From: Flavobacterium sp.
GTDB lineage: Bacteria > Bacteroidota > Bacteroidia > Flavobacteriales > Flavobacteriaceae
Assembly (NCBI GenBank): GCA_027484725.1
Contig: JAIXSK010000013.1
Coordinates: forward strand, 20,963 to 84,962
DNA: 64,000 bases
Direction: 5' to 3'
A program made the translations under genes and the position numbers. Shown here one piece after another: positions 17,681 through 26,552 of this stretch (positions within the stretch are counted from its first letter, which is position 1; every line of letters begins with the position of its first letter). The notes beneath the pieces are model-generated. The model was given only the letters and a program-made list of their open reading frames with translations, did no database searches and was not told the DNA's origin.

Positions 17681-19193
17681 TAATATTAATTTTGCTGCTG
17701 GTGGCAACGGTTAGGGTTAAAATTCCTGCCAAAATCATTGAAGCACCTCCGATGATTAAAGCATATATAGGTTCATTGTTGAAAAATGTCTTGACTAAAA
17801 AGCCCAAGATGGTGCCGGCAACAATCTGCGGGATGACCACAAAGAAGTTAAAAACGCCCATATAGTAGCCCATTTTTTTAGAAGGTAAAGCCCCAGAAAG
17901 CATAGCGTACGGAATGGACAAAATACTGGCCCAAGCAATTCCTACTCCGATCATGGCCAATAATAAGCCCACTTTGTCTGATAGAAAATAGATGGAAATC
18001 AGTCCTAATCCACCAAAAACCAGTGCCAACATATGGGTGAATTTATTGCTGGTTCTCTTGGCCAATACAGGCAATAAAAAGGCAACTGCTGCCGCAACGC
18101 CATTATATACGGTAAACATGACCGATACCCAGTCAGCGGCATCATTGTATAATTTTGATTTGGTATCAGTTGTGCCAAAAACATGACCGGTTACAGCATT
18201 GGTGGTGTAAATCCACATGGCAAATAAAGCAAACCACGAAAAAAACTGAACCCAAGCCAGTTGTTTCATGGTTTTGGGCATATTGAGTAAATCGGTGATG
18301 ATGATGGTAAACCCATTGCTCACAGATTTTTTGCGCAAAAGCGAAACAAGAACAAACAATAAGCCCGCAGTTAAAATTCCTATAGAGAGAATGTAAAGTT
18401 CTTTATGGCTATTCTGGGTATGTACATTTAAATCGTGAACAAAATAACTCAAAATGGCTCCTACAGCGGCCAATACAATACCGATATTGAATTGTTTTTT
18501 TTCGGTACAACCATCTGTGTTTGAAGTTTCGTTGTGGTCAGAATTGTCTGACTCAAAAGCTTGTAATTCTTCGGGGGTGTATTCTTTGGATTTGATGACT
18601 GTCCACAAAACGGCCGATAAAAATACAATTCCGCCAATGTAGAATGACCATTTTACTGAAGGCGGAATGATGCCTTCGGGCGCAGTGTTTTCTACGTTAA
18701 ACCAATTGGTAAAAATATAGGGTAGCGCAGAGCCAACCACAGCTCCGAGTCCAATAAAAAAACTCTGCATTGAAAAGCCCAAAGTGCGTTGTTGTTCAGA
18801 GAGATTGTCGCCCACAAAAGCTCTGAAAGGTTCCATAGAAATGTTGATGGAAGAATCCATAATCCAAAGCGTTCCAATGGCAATCCACAGCGAAGGGGAG
18901 TTGGGCATGAAAATTAAAGCGATAGATGATAAGATGGCTCCGGCAAGAAAATACGGTCTTCGGCGACCGAGTCGGGTCCAGGTTCTGTCTGATAAATATC
19001 CAACGATGGGTTGAATGATGAGTCCCGTCAAAGGGGCGGCTAACCAATAAAGTCCAATTTTGTCGACTTCAGCTCCTAAAGTGTCAAAAATTCGGGAGGT
19101 ATTTGCATTTTGAAGAGCAAATCCAAACTGAATGCCTAGAAATCCAAAACTCATGTTCCAGATTTCCCAGAAACTTAATCTACGCTTTTCCAT
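17673..19193 (-). CDS. MFS sugar transporter (SLC45/GPH-like), probable maltose importer
   Basis: This 506-residue protein has about twelve membrane helices and a long cytoplasmic loop near 225-245 rich in Glu and Asp. The loop motif GYLSDRTWTRLGRRRPYF at about 65-82 is typical of glycoside-proton symporters of the SLC45/GPH type. It should move maltose or short maltodextrins from periplasm to cytoplasm, feeding GH65. It is the first enzyme-arm gene after lacI, with a 161-nt leader region holding inverted repeats and an element shared with the susC leader. Its stop overlaps the pgmB start. Substrate is inferred from context. Confidence 0.85.
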   Translation of the reverse strand: MEKRRLSFWEIWNMSFGFLGIQFGFALQNANTSRIFDTLGAEVDKIGLYWLAAPLTGLIIQPIVGYLSDRTWTRLGRRRPYFLAGAILSSIALIFMPNSPSLWIAIGTLWIMDSSINISMEPFRAFVGDNLSEQQRTLGFSMQSFFIGLGAVVGSALPYIFTNWFNVENTAPEGIIPPSVKWSFYIGGIVFLSAVLWTVIKSKEYTPEELQAFESDNSDHNETSNTDGCTEKKQFNIGIVLAAVGAILSYFVHDLNVHTQNSHKELYILSIGILTAGLLFVLVSLLRKKSVSNGFTIIITDLLNMPKTMKQLAWVQFFSWFALFAMWIYTTNAVTGHVFGTTDTKSKLYNDAADWVSVMFTVYNGVAAAVAFLLPVLAKRTSNKFTHMLALVFGGLGLISIYFLSDKVGLLLAMIGVGIAWASILSIPYAMLSGALPSKKMGYYMGVFNFFVVIPQIVAGTILGFLVKTFFNNEPIYALIIGGASMILAGILTLTVATSSKININE

Positions 19194-19212
19194 ATCGTAA
19201 TTTAAAATGAAC

Positions 19213-19231
19213 GATAAGCGCGCGGCTTATC
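19213..19231. promoter_or_regulatory. short inverted repeat just upstream of the MFS start codon
   Basis: GATAAGC (19213-19219) and GCTTATC (19225-19231) form a perfect 7-bp inverted repeat with a 5-nt GC loop, 19 nt before the MFS ATG. In mRNA it would fold over the translation-initiation zone; as DNA it could be a protein site. Confidence 0.4.
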
Positions 19232-19274
19232 AAAAACTTGTTTTTATTTTCGAAGTAAAGTACAAGTTTTGATA
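19228..19274. promoter_or_regulatory. longer inverted repeat in the MFS leader
   Basis: TATCAAAAACTTG (19228-19240) faces CAAGTTTTGATA (19263-19274), 12 paired bases with one extra A, separated by 22 nt. It overlaps the shared 24-bp element and the shorter hairpin, so the leader could switch between two folds. Confidence 0.35.
19247..19270 (+). repeat. 24-bp element shared by the MFS and susC control regions, copy 1
   Basis: This copy differs from the second copy (20558-20581) at 2 of 24 bases, a/g and t/c. The shared core is TTTTCGAAGTAAAGT. Both copies lie in non-coding DNA in front of the two arms of the glucan locus. Confidence 0.6.
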
Positions 19275-19325
19275 GCGGGTGTAAATATAAAGGATATTTT
19301 GATTACTGAAAACAAAAGTTAAAAA

Positions 19326-19337
19326 TTAACGCTTTCA
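19326..19337 (-). promoter_or_regulatory. degenerate LacI-type operator upstream of the MFS operon
   Basis: The minus strand reads TGAAAGCGTTAA, fitting the first 12 positions of the general LacI/CRE-type consensus TGWAANCGNTNWCA, but not the last two. It lies between lacI and the MFS gene. Weak on its own; the perfect palindrome at 20488 makes it more plausible. Confidence 0.3.
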
Positions 19338-19354
19338 GAAACAAGGGTTCAGGA

Positions 19355-20380
19355 TTATTTGAGTGTTGGTGTCGATTCGCGCAGGACCAAATGCGTTTCA
19401 ATCACTTCTGTTTTGTAATGTTCTTCCTCGTCTTCAGATTCTAATCTTTCAATAAGCATTTGTGCCGCTTTGTTGCCCATTTTGATTCCGTTTTGACTCA
19501 CCGTAGTGATGCTCGGTGAAGAATAAGTTGAAATGATTCCATCTGTAAAACCAATCACGGCCAACTCATCAGGAACTTTGATGTTCAGTTTTTTAGCGGC
19601 TTTAATGGCAGTTACGGCAAAGAGTTCATTGACGGCAAAAATGGCATCAGGCCTTTGGCTTGAGATGAGTTCTTCAATGGGTTCGGTACAATTTTCAATG
19701 TCTTCTATCTTCAAAATCAATTGCTCATCAATTTTAATATCGTTGTTTTTGAGCGCTTTGAGATAGCCGTCGGTGCGCAATTTTCCGACACTTACGTAAT
19801 CAACCGTGGTGATAAGCCCAATTTTCTTATAATCGTTGTTGATCAAATCATGTACGGCATTGTAAGCGGCCAAGTTGTCGTCAATGATGACTTTATCGCA
19901 CAAAATATCGTTGGTCACACGGTCAAACATCACCACTGGCATGCCTTGATTGATGACTTCGGTAATGTGGTGAAAGTCTTTTTTGAGTTGAGTTTCTTTA
20001 GAAAGTGACATGATGAAACCATCGATGCTTCCGTTGGCCAGCATCTCCATATTGATAACTTCTTTGTCAAAAGATTCGTCTGAAAGACAGACAATTACGT
20101 TGTATCCTCTTTCGTTGGCAATGTGTTCGATTCCACTGATGACTGTTGCAAAAAAATGATGCACAATTTCAGGAATAATGATGCCGATGGTCTTGGTTTT
20201 TTTGTTTTTCAGACTCAGGGCAATCAAATTGGGTTTGTAGTTGTATAGTTTTGCAAAAGCCTGAACTTTTTGTCGGGTGTCTTCACTGATTTCCGGACTG
20301 TCACGCAGTGATTTTGAAACGGTAGAAATAGAAACATCAAGCTCTTTGGCAATTTGTTTCAGGGTGACTTTTCTCTTCAT
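19355..20380 (-). CDS. LacI-family transcriptional regulator of the alpha-glucan locus
   Basis: This 341-residue protein has a LacI helix-turn-helix at residues 5-25 (TLKQIAKELDVSISTVSKSL), a hinge helix (KPNLIALSLKNKKT), and a periplasmic-binding-protein-like sensor domain (TIGIIIPEIVHHFFATVISG ... AVIGFTDGIISTYSSPSITTVSQ). It should bind a palindromic operator with a central CG and release it on sugar binding. A perfect site of this type lies 107 nt upstream of its own start and 108 nt before susC. It replaces the SusR-type regulator of the Bacteroides system. Whether it represses or activates is not readable. Confidence 0.92.
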   Translation of the reverse strand: MKRKVTLKQIAKELDVSISTVSKSLRDSPEISEDTRQKVQAFAKLYNYKPNLIALSLKNKKTKTIGIIIPEIVHHFFATVISGIEHIANERGYNVIVCLSDESFDKEVINMEMLANGSIDGFIMSLSKETQLKKDFHHITEVINQGMPVVMFDRVTNDILCDKVIIDDNLAAYNAVHDLINNDYKKIGLITTVDYVSVGKLRTDGYLKALKNNDIKIDEQLILKIEDIENCTEPIEELISSQRPDAIFAVNELFAVTAIKAAKKLNIKVPDELAVIGFTDGIISTYSSPSITTVSQNGIKMGNKAAQMLIERLESEDEEEHYKTEVIETHLVLRESTPTLK

Positions 20381-20487
20381 AAAGGCTTTTTGTGTGCAGA
20401 TGTTATTTTGTGAATAAAGATATATTTAATTTTGTTTTATCGAAATTTTATCCTTAAAAAATTAAGCTAACTCGAAAGTTTTCAACA

Positions 20488-20501
20488 CGAAAACGTTTTC
20501 G
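20488..20501. promoter_or_regulatory. LacI-type operator, perfect palindrome
   Basis: CGAAAACGTTTTCG is a perfect 14-bp palindrome with the central CG step used by LacI/GalR-family regulators. It lies almost exactly midway between the divergent lacI and susC start codons. It is the best candidate binding site for the neighbouring LacI protein. Confidence 0.8.
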
Positions 20502-20557
20502 GCATGACAATTAACAGCTGTGCACAAAGCCAATCGAAAAATTTACCTAAATTTAAC

Positions 20558-20581
20558 TTTTCGAAGTAAAGTGCAAGCTTT
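20558..20581 (+). repeat. 24-bp element shared by the MFS and susC control regions, copy 2
   Basis: The partner of 19247-19270, 22 of 24 bases identical, ending 28 nt before the susC ATG. The position suggests promoter or leader function. It is on the same strand as copy 1, hence in opposite orientation relative to the gene it precedes. Confidence 0.6.
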
Positions 20582-20609
20582 AAAACTAATTCTAACTTAA
20601 ACAAAATGT

Positions 20610-23600
20610 ATGAAAACAATTTACACTAAGTTGTTATTTTTTATGCTTTTACTACCGCTGAGTGTCTTTGCACAGAGCACACTTGATGGGGTTGTGACCG
20701 ACAAGGTTTCAAAGCAACCCATGCCGGGCGTAAATGTAACCGTTCAGGGGACGCAGAACGGTACCCAAACAGATTTTGACGGAAAATTCAAGTTGGTCAA
20801 AATCAAAAAAGGAGACAAAATCAATATCTCTTACATTGGGTATAAACCACAGACCATAACTTATGATGGTCAAAGCGAACTAAATGTAGCTATTGAAGAA
20901 GAATCAAATCAACTGCAAGAAGTTGTTGTTCAAGTTGGTTACGGAACTGCGAAGAAAAAAGACGCAACAGGTTCGGTTACATTAATTACCTCAAAAGATT
21001 TTAACAAAGGAGCTATTGTATCTACCGATCAATTATTAGCAGGTAAAGCGGCTGGGGTAAGAATTACCAATGATGGTGGTTCTCCAGATTCAGCTCCTAA
21101 CATTAGAATTAGAGGCGGCGCTTCACTCAATGCATCAAACAATCCACTCATTATTATTGATGGAGTGCCTTTAAGCGATTTAAGTCCTGCCGGGGTGAGT
21201 AACCCATTTACATTAATCAACCCAAATGATATTGAAAGTTTTTCTATTTTGAAAGACGCTTCTGCTACTGCTATCTATGGTGTTCGCGCATCTAACGGGG
21301 TTATTTTGATTACTACCAAAAAAGGAACTAGCGGAGCCCCTCAGTTCAACTATTCAGCAAATGTTTCAATAGGAAAAGTAGGAAAGAAACTTGAAGTAAT
21401 GAGTGGTCCAGAATATACTAGTTTTATTGAAAAATATTTTCCATCTAAAACCAATTTATTAGGTATTGATGACCCAAATACTACAGAGGTTGATAATTTA
21501 CTCACACCCGGAGTAATTGAGGGACGTATTTTGAGTAACACTAATTGGGAAAATCAAGTATTGCGAACAGCGATATCAACAGATCACAACTTTTCAGTTC
21601 GTGCCAATTTATACAAGAAAGTTCCATTTAGAATGTCCTTAGGGTATGCGAATGTTCAAGGTCTTCTCAAAACGAATGACTATGAGCGTTTCAGTTACTC
21701 ATTTAAACTGACTCCTAAATTTTTAAATGATGATTTAAAAGTTGATATTAATGCAAAAGGGACATATACTAATAAGAATAGTGTTGATGAAGGAGGTGCT
21801 TTAGGAGGAGCTTTGAGTATGGATCCAACCAAACCAGTATACGGACCATCTACAAATAATCAATTTGCAGGATATTATCAAGCAACTGAAATAGCCGGTG
21901 GTAGAGAACTTTTACTCGGTTCATGGAATCCACTAGCCCTTTTGCAGCAGAGAAAAAGACCTGAACGAGCTGTAAGGTTCTTAGGGAATGCAGAGTTTGA
22001 TTACAAACTTCCTTTCTTTAGAGATTTGAAAGCAGTTTTAAATTTAGGTATAGATGCTTCACAAGCTAGAATCAGAGAGACTTTTTCTGATAATTCTATA
22101 GCTACTTATACCTTTAATCAAGCCGGACAGTCGTTGTTTAATCCTGGACTTTCATATCTTGAAAATCAAACTTCGACCAATACAACTATGGATGCCTATA
22201 TGGCATACAACAAAAATTTATCTGGTTTCGTAACAAGAATTGATGCTCAGGCGGGTTATTCTTATCAAAATTTCAAGGTCGACGGAAATAAAAACATATT
22301 CAGGAATGACCCAATTACAGCTATCAGAATTCCTGATATAGATCCAAATAATCGCAATCAGAGATATTATTCTCCATTAAACCTACAAGCGTTTTTTGCT
22401 AGAGCTAACGTAGATTTATTGAATAGATATTTATTTACCGCAACCATGAGAGCTGATGCAACATCTTTATTTGTTGCAAGTAAACGATGGGGTTATTTCC
22501 CAGCAATTGGATTTGCATGGAAAGTAAAAGAAGAAAAATTCCTTAAAGAATCAAATTTAGTTCAAGATTTAAAATTAAGAATTGGATGGGGTAAGACTGG
22601 TCAGTCAAATATTGCTAATGCTCAAATTGGAGGCGGAAAAACAGCGGGCTATTTCCCTTCTCAACTTTTATTTGAACCAGGAAACACCACAAGTCAATAC
22701 TTGCCTAACATTACTACTTATACACCAATTAGTTACAGTGAAGACTTGACTTGGGAGAATACAGCAACTTTAAATTTTGGATTGGATTTTGAATTTTTCA
22801 AAAGAGGTATTGTTTCTGGCAGTTTTGATGTTTATAAAAGAAAAACTACTGATTTGTTGGCGGCGGTAACTTACCCTGCCGGAGGAACAGTTTCAGGAAT
22901 ATTTGTTAAAAATGTTGGTTCAATAGATGGGGAAGGCTTTGAAACCTCATTAAACATTAAGCTCATCTCCAATGATAACTTTACATGGAATATTGGAGGA
23001 AATGTAGCATACAACTACAGTACTGTTTCTGACTTAGGGGCTGTAACAGAGGTCCAGGTTCCAGATTCAAGCATTGGGGGGACTGGTGAATATCTACTAT
23101 ATCATCATGTTGGCAATCAACCAAGATCAGCATGGGTTTTTGAGCAAGTCTATGACAAAAACGGCAATCCAATAGTTGGTGCTTATGTTGACAGAAACGG
23201 AGATGGACAAATAACCAGTAAAGACCGTTACTATGTTGCTATTGTACCTAATTGGACTTATGGTTTTTCAACTAATATATCATATAAAAATTGGGATTTA
23301 TCTGCCAATTTCAGAGGTCAGCTAGGAGGTCAAGTATACAACCTCAAGCAGAAAAATCAAGGTGCTTTACAAAGTGCTATTTCTCAGAATGGAAATGGTA
23401 TTTATAATGTATTACAAACTGTTAACCCGCTTTTTGATAACGCAAGTTTGAACAATTCCCAGTTTTCAGATTATTTCCTTGAAGACGCTACTTTTTTAAG
23501 ATGCGATAACATTTCATTGGCATATAAGTTTCCTAAATTTATAAACAAATCTACGTTGAAGGTAACCACATCTGTAAACAATCCTTTTCTTATAACTAGT

Positions 23601-23696
23601 TATTCCGGACAGGATCCTGAAAATTTTGGAGGAATTGATGGTAATTTCTACCCAAGACCTACCACTTATACATTGGGTTTAAGCTTTGACTTTTAA
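20610..23696 (+). CDS. susC: SusC-like TonB-dependent outer-membrane transporter
   Basis: This 1028-residue protein has a signal peptide (MKTIYTKLLFFMLLLPLSVFAQ). A carboxypeptidase-regulatory-like domain follows at about 24-100 (STLDGVVTDKVSKQPMPGVNV ... YIGYKPQTI), then the plug (DATGSVTLITSKDF ... IRIRGGASLNASNNPLIIIDGVPL). A 22-strand barrel ends in the aromatic-terminated YTLGLSFDF. It imports maltooligosaccharides across the outer membrane with energy from TonB, capped by SusD. susD follows 11 nt later. An ATG at 20606 is out of frame and encodes only 7 codons; ATG 20610 gives the signal peptide. The nucleotide sequence is more AT-rich than the enzyme arm. Confidence 0.95.
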   Translation: MKTIYTKLLFFMLLLPLSVFAQSTLDGVVTDKVSKQPMPGVNVTVQGTQNGTQTDFDGKFKLVKIKKGDKINISYIGYKPQTITYDGQSELNVAIEEESNQLQEVVVQVGYGTAKKKDATGSVTLITSKDFNKGAIVSTDQLLAGKAAGVRITNDGGSPDSAPNIRIRGGASLNASNNPLIIIDGVPLSDLSPAGVSNPFTLINPNDIESFSILKDASATAIYGVRASNGVILITTKKGTSGAPQFNYSANVSIGKVGKKLEVMSGPEYTSFIEKYFPSKTNLLGIDDPNTTEVDNLLTPGVIEGRILSNTNWENQVLRTAISTDHNFSVRANLYKKVPFRMSLGYANVQGLLKTNDYERFSYSFKLTPKFLNDDLKVDINAKGTYTNKNSVDEGGALGGALSMDPTKPVYGPSTNNQFAGYYQATEIAGGRELLLGSWNPLALLQQRKRPERAVRFLGNAEFDYKLPFFRDLKAVLNLGIDASQARIRETFSDNSIATYTFNQAGQSLFNPGLSYLENQTSTNTTMDAYMAYNKNLSGFVTRIDAQAGYSYQNFKVDGNKNIFRNDPITAIRIPDIDPNNRNQRYYSPLNLQAFFARANVDLLNRYLFTATMRADATSLFVASKRWGYFPAIGFAWKVKEEKFLKESNLVQDLKLRIGWGKTGQSNIANAQIGGGKTAGYFPSQLLFEPGNTTSQYLPNITTYTPISYSEDLTWENTATLNFGLDFEFFKRGIVSGSFDVYKRKTTDLLAAVTYPAGGTVSGIFVKNVGSIDGEGFETSLNIKLISNDNFTWNIGGNVAYNYSTVSDLGAVTEVQVPDSSIGGTGEYLLYHHVGNQPRSAWVFEQVYDKNGNPIVGAYVDRNGDGQITSKDRYYVAIVPNWTYGFSTNISYKNWDLSANFRGQLGGQVYNLKQKNQGALQSAISQNGNGIYNVLQTVNPLFDNASLNNSQFSDYFLEDATFLRCDNISLAYKFPKFINKSTLKVTTSVNNPFLITSYSGQDPENFGGIDGNFYPRPTTYTLGLSFDF

Positions 23697-23707
23697 TAAA
23701 AAAAATT

Positions 23708-25309
23708 ATGAAAAATTTTAAATTAAACAGTATTGGATTGGCTCTAGTCTTTTTGTTCACGTTGAGTTGTACAGATGATTTGAATACTGAGCCAAAGGGG
23801 CCAAATAAAAACTTAGATCAGTTACTGGCTGAGCAACCTACTTTGGGTGGATTAGTTTCTCAAGTATATGCAACGCTTGCTTTGTCTGGAGCTTCAGGGC
23901 CTGGGAGTACAAATGTTCCTGGGGATGACCCAGGAGAGTCGCCTTTTTTAAGAGGGATTATCAATTTACAAGACTTTACAGCAGATGGTATGAAAAACCG
24001 CTGGGGAGATAATGGATTAGATCAGTTAACTACTGCTACAGATTGGACAGACAGTAATAAATTCTTTGGTTATTTGTACAATAGAATTTATTATACGGCT
24101 ACTCAATCCAACAAAGTTATTAATCAGATGAATTTATACAATATATCTAGTAAAGATCAAATCATAAGTGAAATGAGATTCTTACGCGCATTGTCTTATT
24201 ATTACTTGATAGATTGTTTTGGTAAAGGTCCAATTCTATTGGAGACCGATCCTGTTGGAGCTTTAAAATCAGAGTCTTCTAGAGCTCAGATATTTGATTT
24301 CATAGAATCTGAATTATTGGACATTGAACCTAAGTTGCCATTGTACATTGGTTATGGACAAGCAAATAAATCTACAGTTAGAATGTTGCTTGCAAAACTA
24401 TATTTAAACGCAGAAGTATACAGGGGAACCAATAGATATGCTGATGCTCTTACTTATGCCAAAAAAGTAATCGATGAGGGAGGTTATTCATTAGCACCTA
24501 ATTTTGGAAGTCTTTTTCAGGCTGATAATGATAAAACGAGTGCTAAGAATGAAATTATCTATGCATTGATAGCTGATTCACAAGTTAGCCAAAGTTATGG
24601 CAATACTACTTATCTTATAAATGGCAGTTTAAACGATGCCACTATGACTGCCACTGATTATGGAAACCCAGGAGGTGGAACTAACGCTTGGGGCGGACAC
24701 CGCGCAACTAAAGCATGGTACGGTTTGTTTGGCAATTCAACAGCTGCTGTAGAGGCTTCAAATGACGATAGAGCTAAGTTGTTTTGGACAGGTTCAAGCA
24801 ATGCTGATCCAACTAAAAGACATAATTATGAAATGAACGATTATAAGGCGTGGATTGATGGATTCCCATCCACTAAGTTTAGAAACACAAACTTTGTGGG
24901 GCAAACCATAATCGCTTCATTTGCAAACACTGATTTTCCATTATTTCGTTTAGCAGATGTTTATCTTATCTATGCCGAGTGTGTGCTTCGTGGTGGTGGT
25001 GGAACCATTGGTGAAGCTCTTGGATATGTAAATGACATTCGCAATAGGTCACATGCAACACCTATTACTGCTGGAGAATTAACTTTAAATTTTATTCTTG
25101 ACGAGAGAGCCCGTGAGCTCAACTTTGAAGGACACAGAAGAACTGATTTGATTCGCTTTGGAAAGTTTACAGGAGGTTCTTATTTATGGCCTTGGAAAGG
25201 CGGTGTTAAAGAAGGCACTGCAATTCCGGCACACTACAATTTATTTCCTATCCCACTTAAAGCGATTCAAGCAAATCCAAACTTGAGTCAAAACGATGGA
25301 TATAATTAA
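23708..25309 (+). CDS. susD: SusD/RagB-like starch-binding outer-membrane lipoprotein
   Basis: This 533-residue surface lipoprotein is the substrate-binding lid of the SusC channel. The signal peptide ends in a lipobox with Cys21 (LFTLSCTDD). TPR-like helices follow (EMRFLRALSYYYLIDCFG, a typical SusD segment), as does the C-terminal SusD domain with LADVYLIYAECVLR, GYVNDIRNRSHA and ILDERARELNFEGHRRTDLIRFGKF. It lies directly after susC and before the susE-like gene. Together with context this fits binding of alpha-glucan. AT content is high: a 60-base line at 24121 has only 13 G/C. Confidence 0.95.
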   Translation: MKNFKLNSIGLALVFLFTLSCTDDLNTEPKGPNKNLDQLLAEQPTLGGLVSQVYATLALSGASGPGSTNVPGDDPGESPFLRGIINLQDFTADGMKNRWGDNGLDQLTTATDWTDSNKFFGYLYNRIYYTATQSNKVINQMNLYNISSKDQIISEMRFLRALSYYYLIDCFGKGPILLETDPVGALKSESSRAQIFDFIESELLDIEPKLPLYIGYGQANKSTVRMLLAKLYLNAEVYRGTNRYADALTYAKKVIDEGGYSLAPNFGSLFQADNDKTSAKNEIIYALIADSQVSQSYGNTTYLINGSLNDATMTATDYGNPGGGTNAWGGHRATKAWYGLFGNSTAAVEASNDDRAKLFWTGSSNADPTKRHNYEMNDYKAWIDGFPSTKFRNTNFVGQTIIASFANTDFPLFRLADVYLIYAECVLRGGGGTIGEALGYVNDIRNRSHATPITAGELTLNFILDERARELNFEGHRRTDLIRFGKFTGGSYLWPWKGGVKEGTAIPAHYNLFPIPLKAIQANPNLSQNDGYN

Positions 25310-25325
25310 TCTAATACTATTTTCG

Positions 25326-26489
25326 ATGAAAAATATTTTTAAAACAATAGTTTTATTTTTTGTATTAGTTACAATTGGATCATGTACAAATGATAAAGAT
25401 CCAGTAGTTAATGCTAATGGGTTTGAATTACGTAAAGATGCAAATGTAGTTTCGCCACTTGTATTGACCGAAGCAACTGCGACTGATACCTATGCAAAAT
25501 TTAATTGGGACAGAAGCAATAACGGAACTCCTAGTGTTTCGACTTACACTCTTGTTTTTTCTGACCATGATGCTGATCCGAATTTTTTAAATGCCGTTGA
25601 ATCTCAAGTAGGATTAAATCTGATACCAGATGCGCGAGAAGCTATTCTTACAGTAGAGCAGTTTAATGTTATTATAAATCAATTGCCAACATTTAATTGT
25701 GGTGCAATGAATATAGACGTTAGAATAAAATCAAAACTTGGTGTTAGTTCAAATGCCTTATATCAATATTCAAATCCTATTACCTTAAATGTAACTGGTT
25801 ATTCAAAAAAACCATTGATTATGGCTTTTGTTAAAGAAGGGGAGAATCCTGCTAATGGAAATAGAATAGTTTCATCTTCTTACACTAGTGCATCAGATTA
25901 CGAAGGCTTCATGTATTTAACGGCTGGGGATTATAAGTTTTATCAACCAGATCCGTGCGGAAGTTTTTCAGGTGCATCAGTTTTCGGAATCAGTGGTGGT
26001 AATTCGGGAACTTTAATTCAAGACGGAACAACTTCTTACAATGTTCCCACCGATGGTCATTATTTTATCAAGGTAAATGCAACCGCCGGAACTTACACAA
26101 TTTCACCATTCAACACTTCAGCAGGTACCAATGTATTAGGTATTTTTGGTAATGCAACCAAAACCATTGCATTTCAAAATACAACACCAATGACTTATGA
26201 TGTGCAAACCAAAAAATGGAAAGTTACCATCAGCCTTATTGACGGTAAGAAATTTAGTTTCAAAACAGGCAATACGAGTCCTGTAGCTGCAGTACTTACA
26301 GGTTCTAGTTCTGCTGTTCTCAATGTCAACAATGCTGTTACAGTTTCGACAGCAACAGTAGATAATACAGGAACAATCAAAGCACCGGGTTCCTATGTGA
26401 ACGATAATACCAAAACTAAGTATGATATTTCTTTAGATCTCAATACGCCAAGACAATATTCATATACCATTGAGTTAAATCCAAATTAA
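25326..26489 (+). CDS. SusE/SusF-like outer-membrane starch-binding lipoprotein
   Basis: This 387-residue lipoprotein has Cys20 in a lipobox (LVTIGSCTNDK). An N-terminal Ig-like SusE domain (YAKFNWDRSNNGTPSVSTYTLVF ... VDVRIKSKLGVSSNALYQYSNPITL) is followed by carbohydrate-binding repeats of the SusE/F type (MYLTAGDYKFYQPDPCGSFSG ... YFIKVNATAGTYTI; LGIFGNA ... KKWKVTISLIDGKKFSFKTGN). These surface glycan-binding proteins hold starch near SusCD. Start ATG 25326 gives a proper lipoprotein signal; an upstream in-frame ATG at 25296 overlaps susD and spoils it. It lies 16 nt after susD, in the same operon. Confidence 0.85.
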   Translation: MKNIFKTIVLFFVLVTIGSCTNDKDPVVNANGFELRKDANVVSPLVLTEATATDTYAKFNWDRSNNGTPSVSTYTLVFSDHDADPNFLNAVESQVGLNLIPDAREAILTVEQFNVIINQLPTFNCGAMNIDVRIKSKLGVSSNALYQYSNPITLNVTGYSKKPLIMAFVKEGENPANGNRIVSSSYTSASDYEGFMYLTAGDYKFYQPDPCGSFSGASVFGISGGNSGTLIQDGTTSYNVPTDGHYFIKVNATAGTYTISPFNTSAGTNVLGIFGNATKTIAFQNTTPMTYDVQTKKWKVTISLIDGKKFSFKTGNTSPVAAVLTGSSSAVLNVNNAVTVSTATVDNTGTIKAPGSYVNDNTKTKYDISLDLNTPRQYSYTIELNPN

Positions 26490-26552
26490 ATCGAATTACT
26501 ATCAAACAAACTACAGGCTGTCAACAGGCAACCTCTTTTTAACTAAATTCAT

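Noticed and set aside
25296..25325. Upstream in-frame ATG extending the SusE-like protein by 10 residues
   Set aside because: It lies inside susD and would place hydrophobic residues before the lipoprotein signal; ATG 25326 gives a standard lipobox at Cys20.
26490..26552. Two ACAGGC repeats and a CTGT/ACAG inverted pair between susE and the secreted GH13 gene
   Set aside because: Arms of 4-6 bases are expected by chance, and no T-run or promoter consensus accompanies them.
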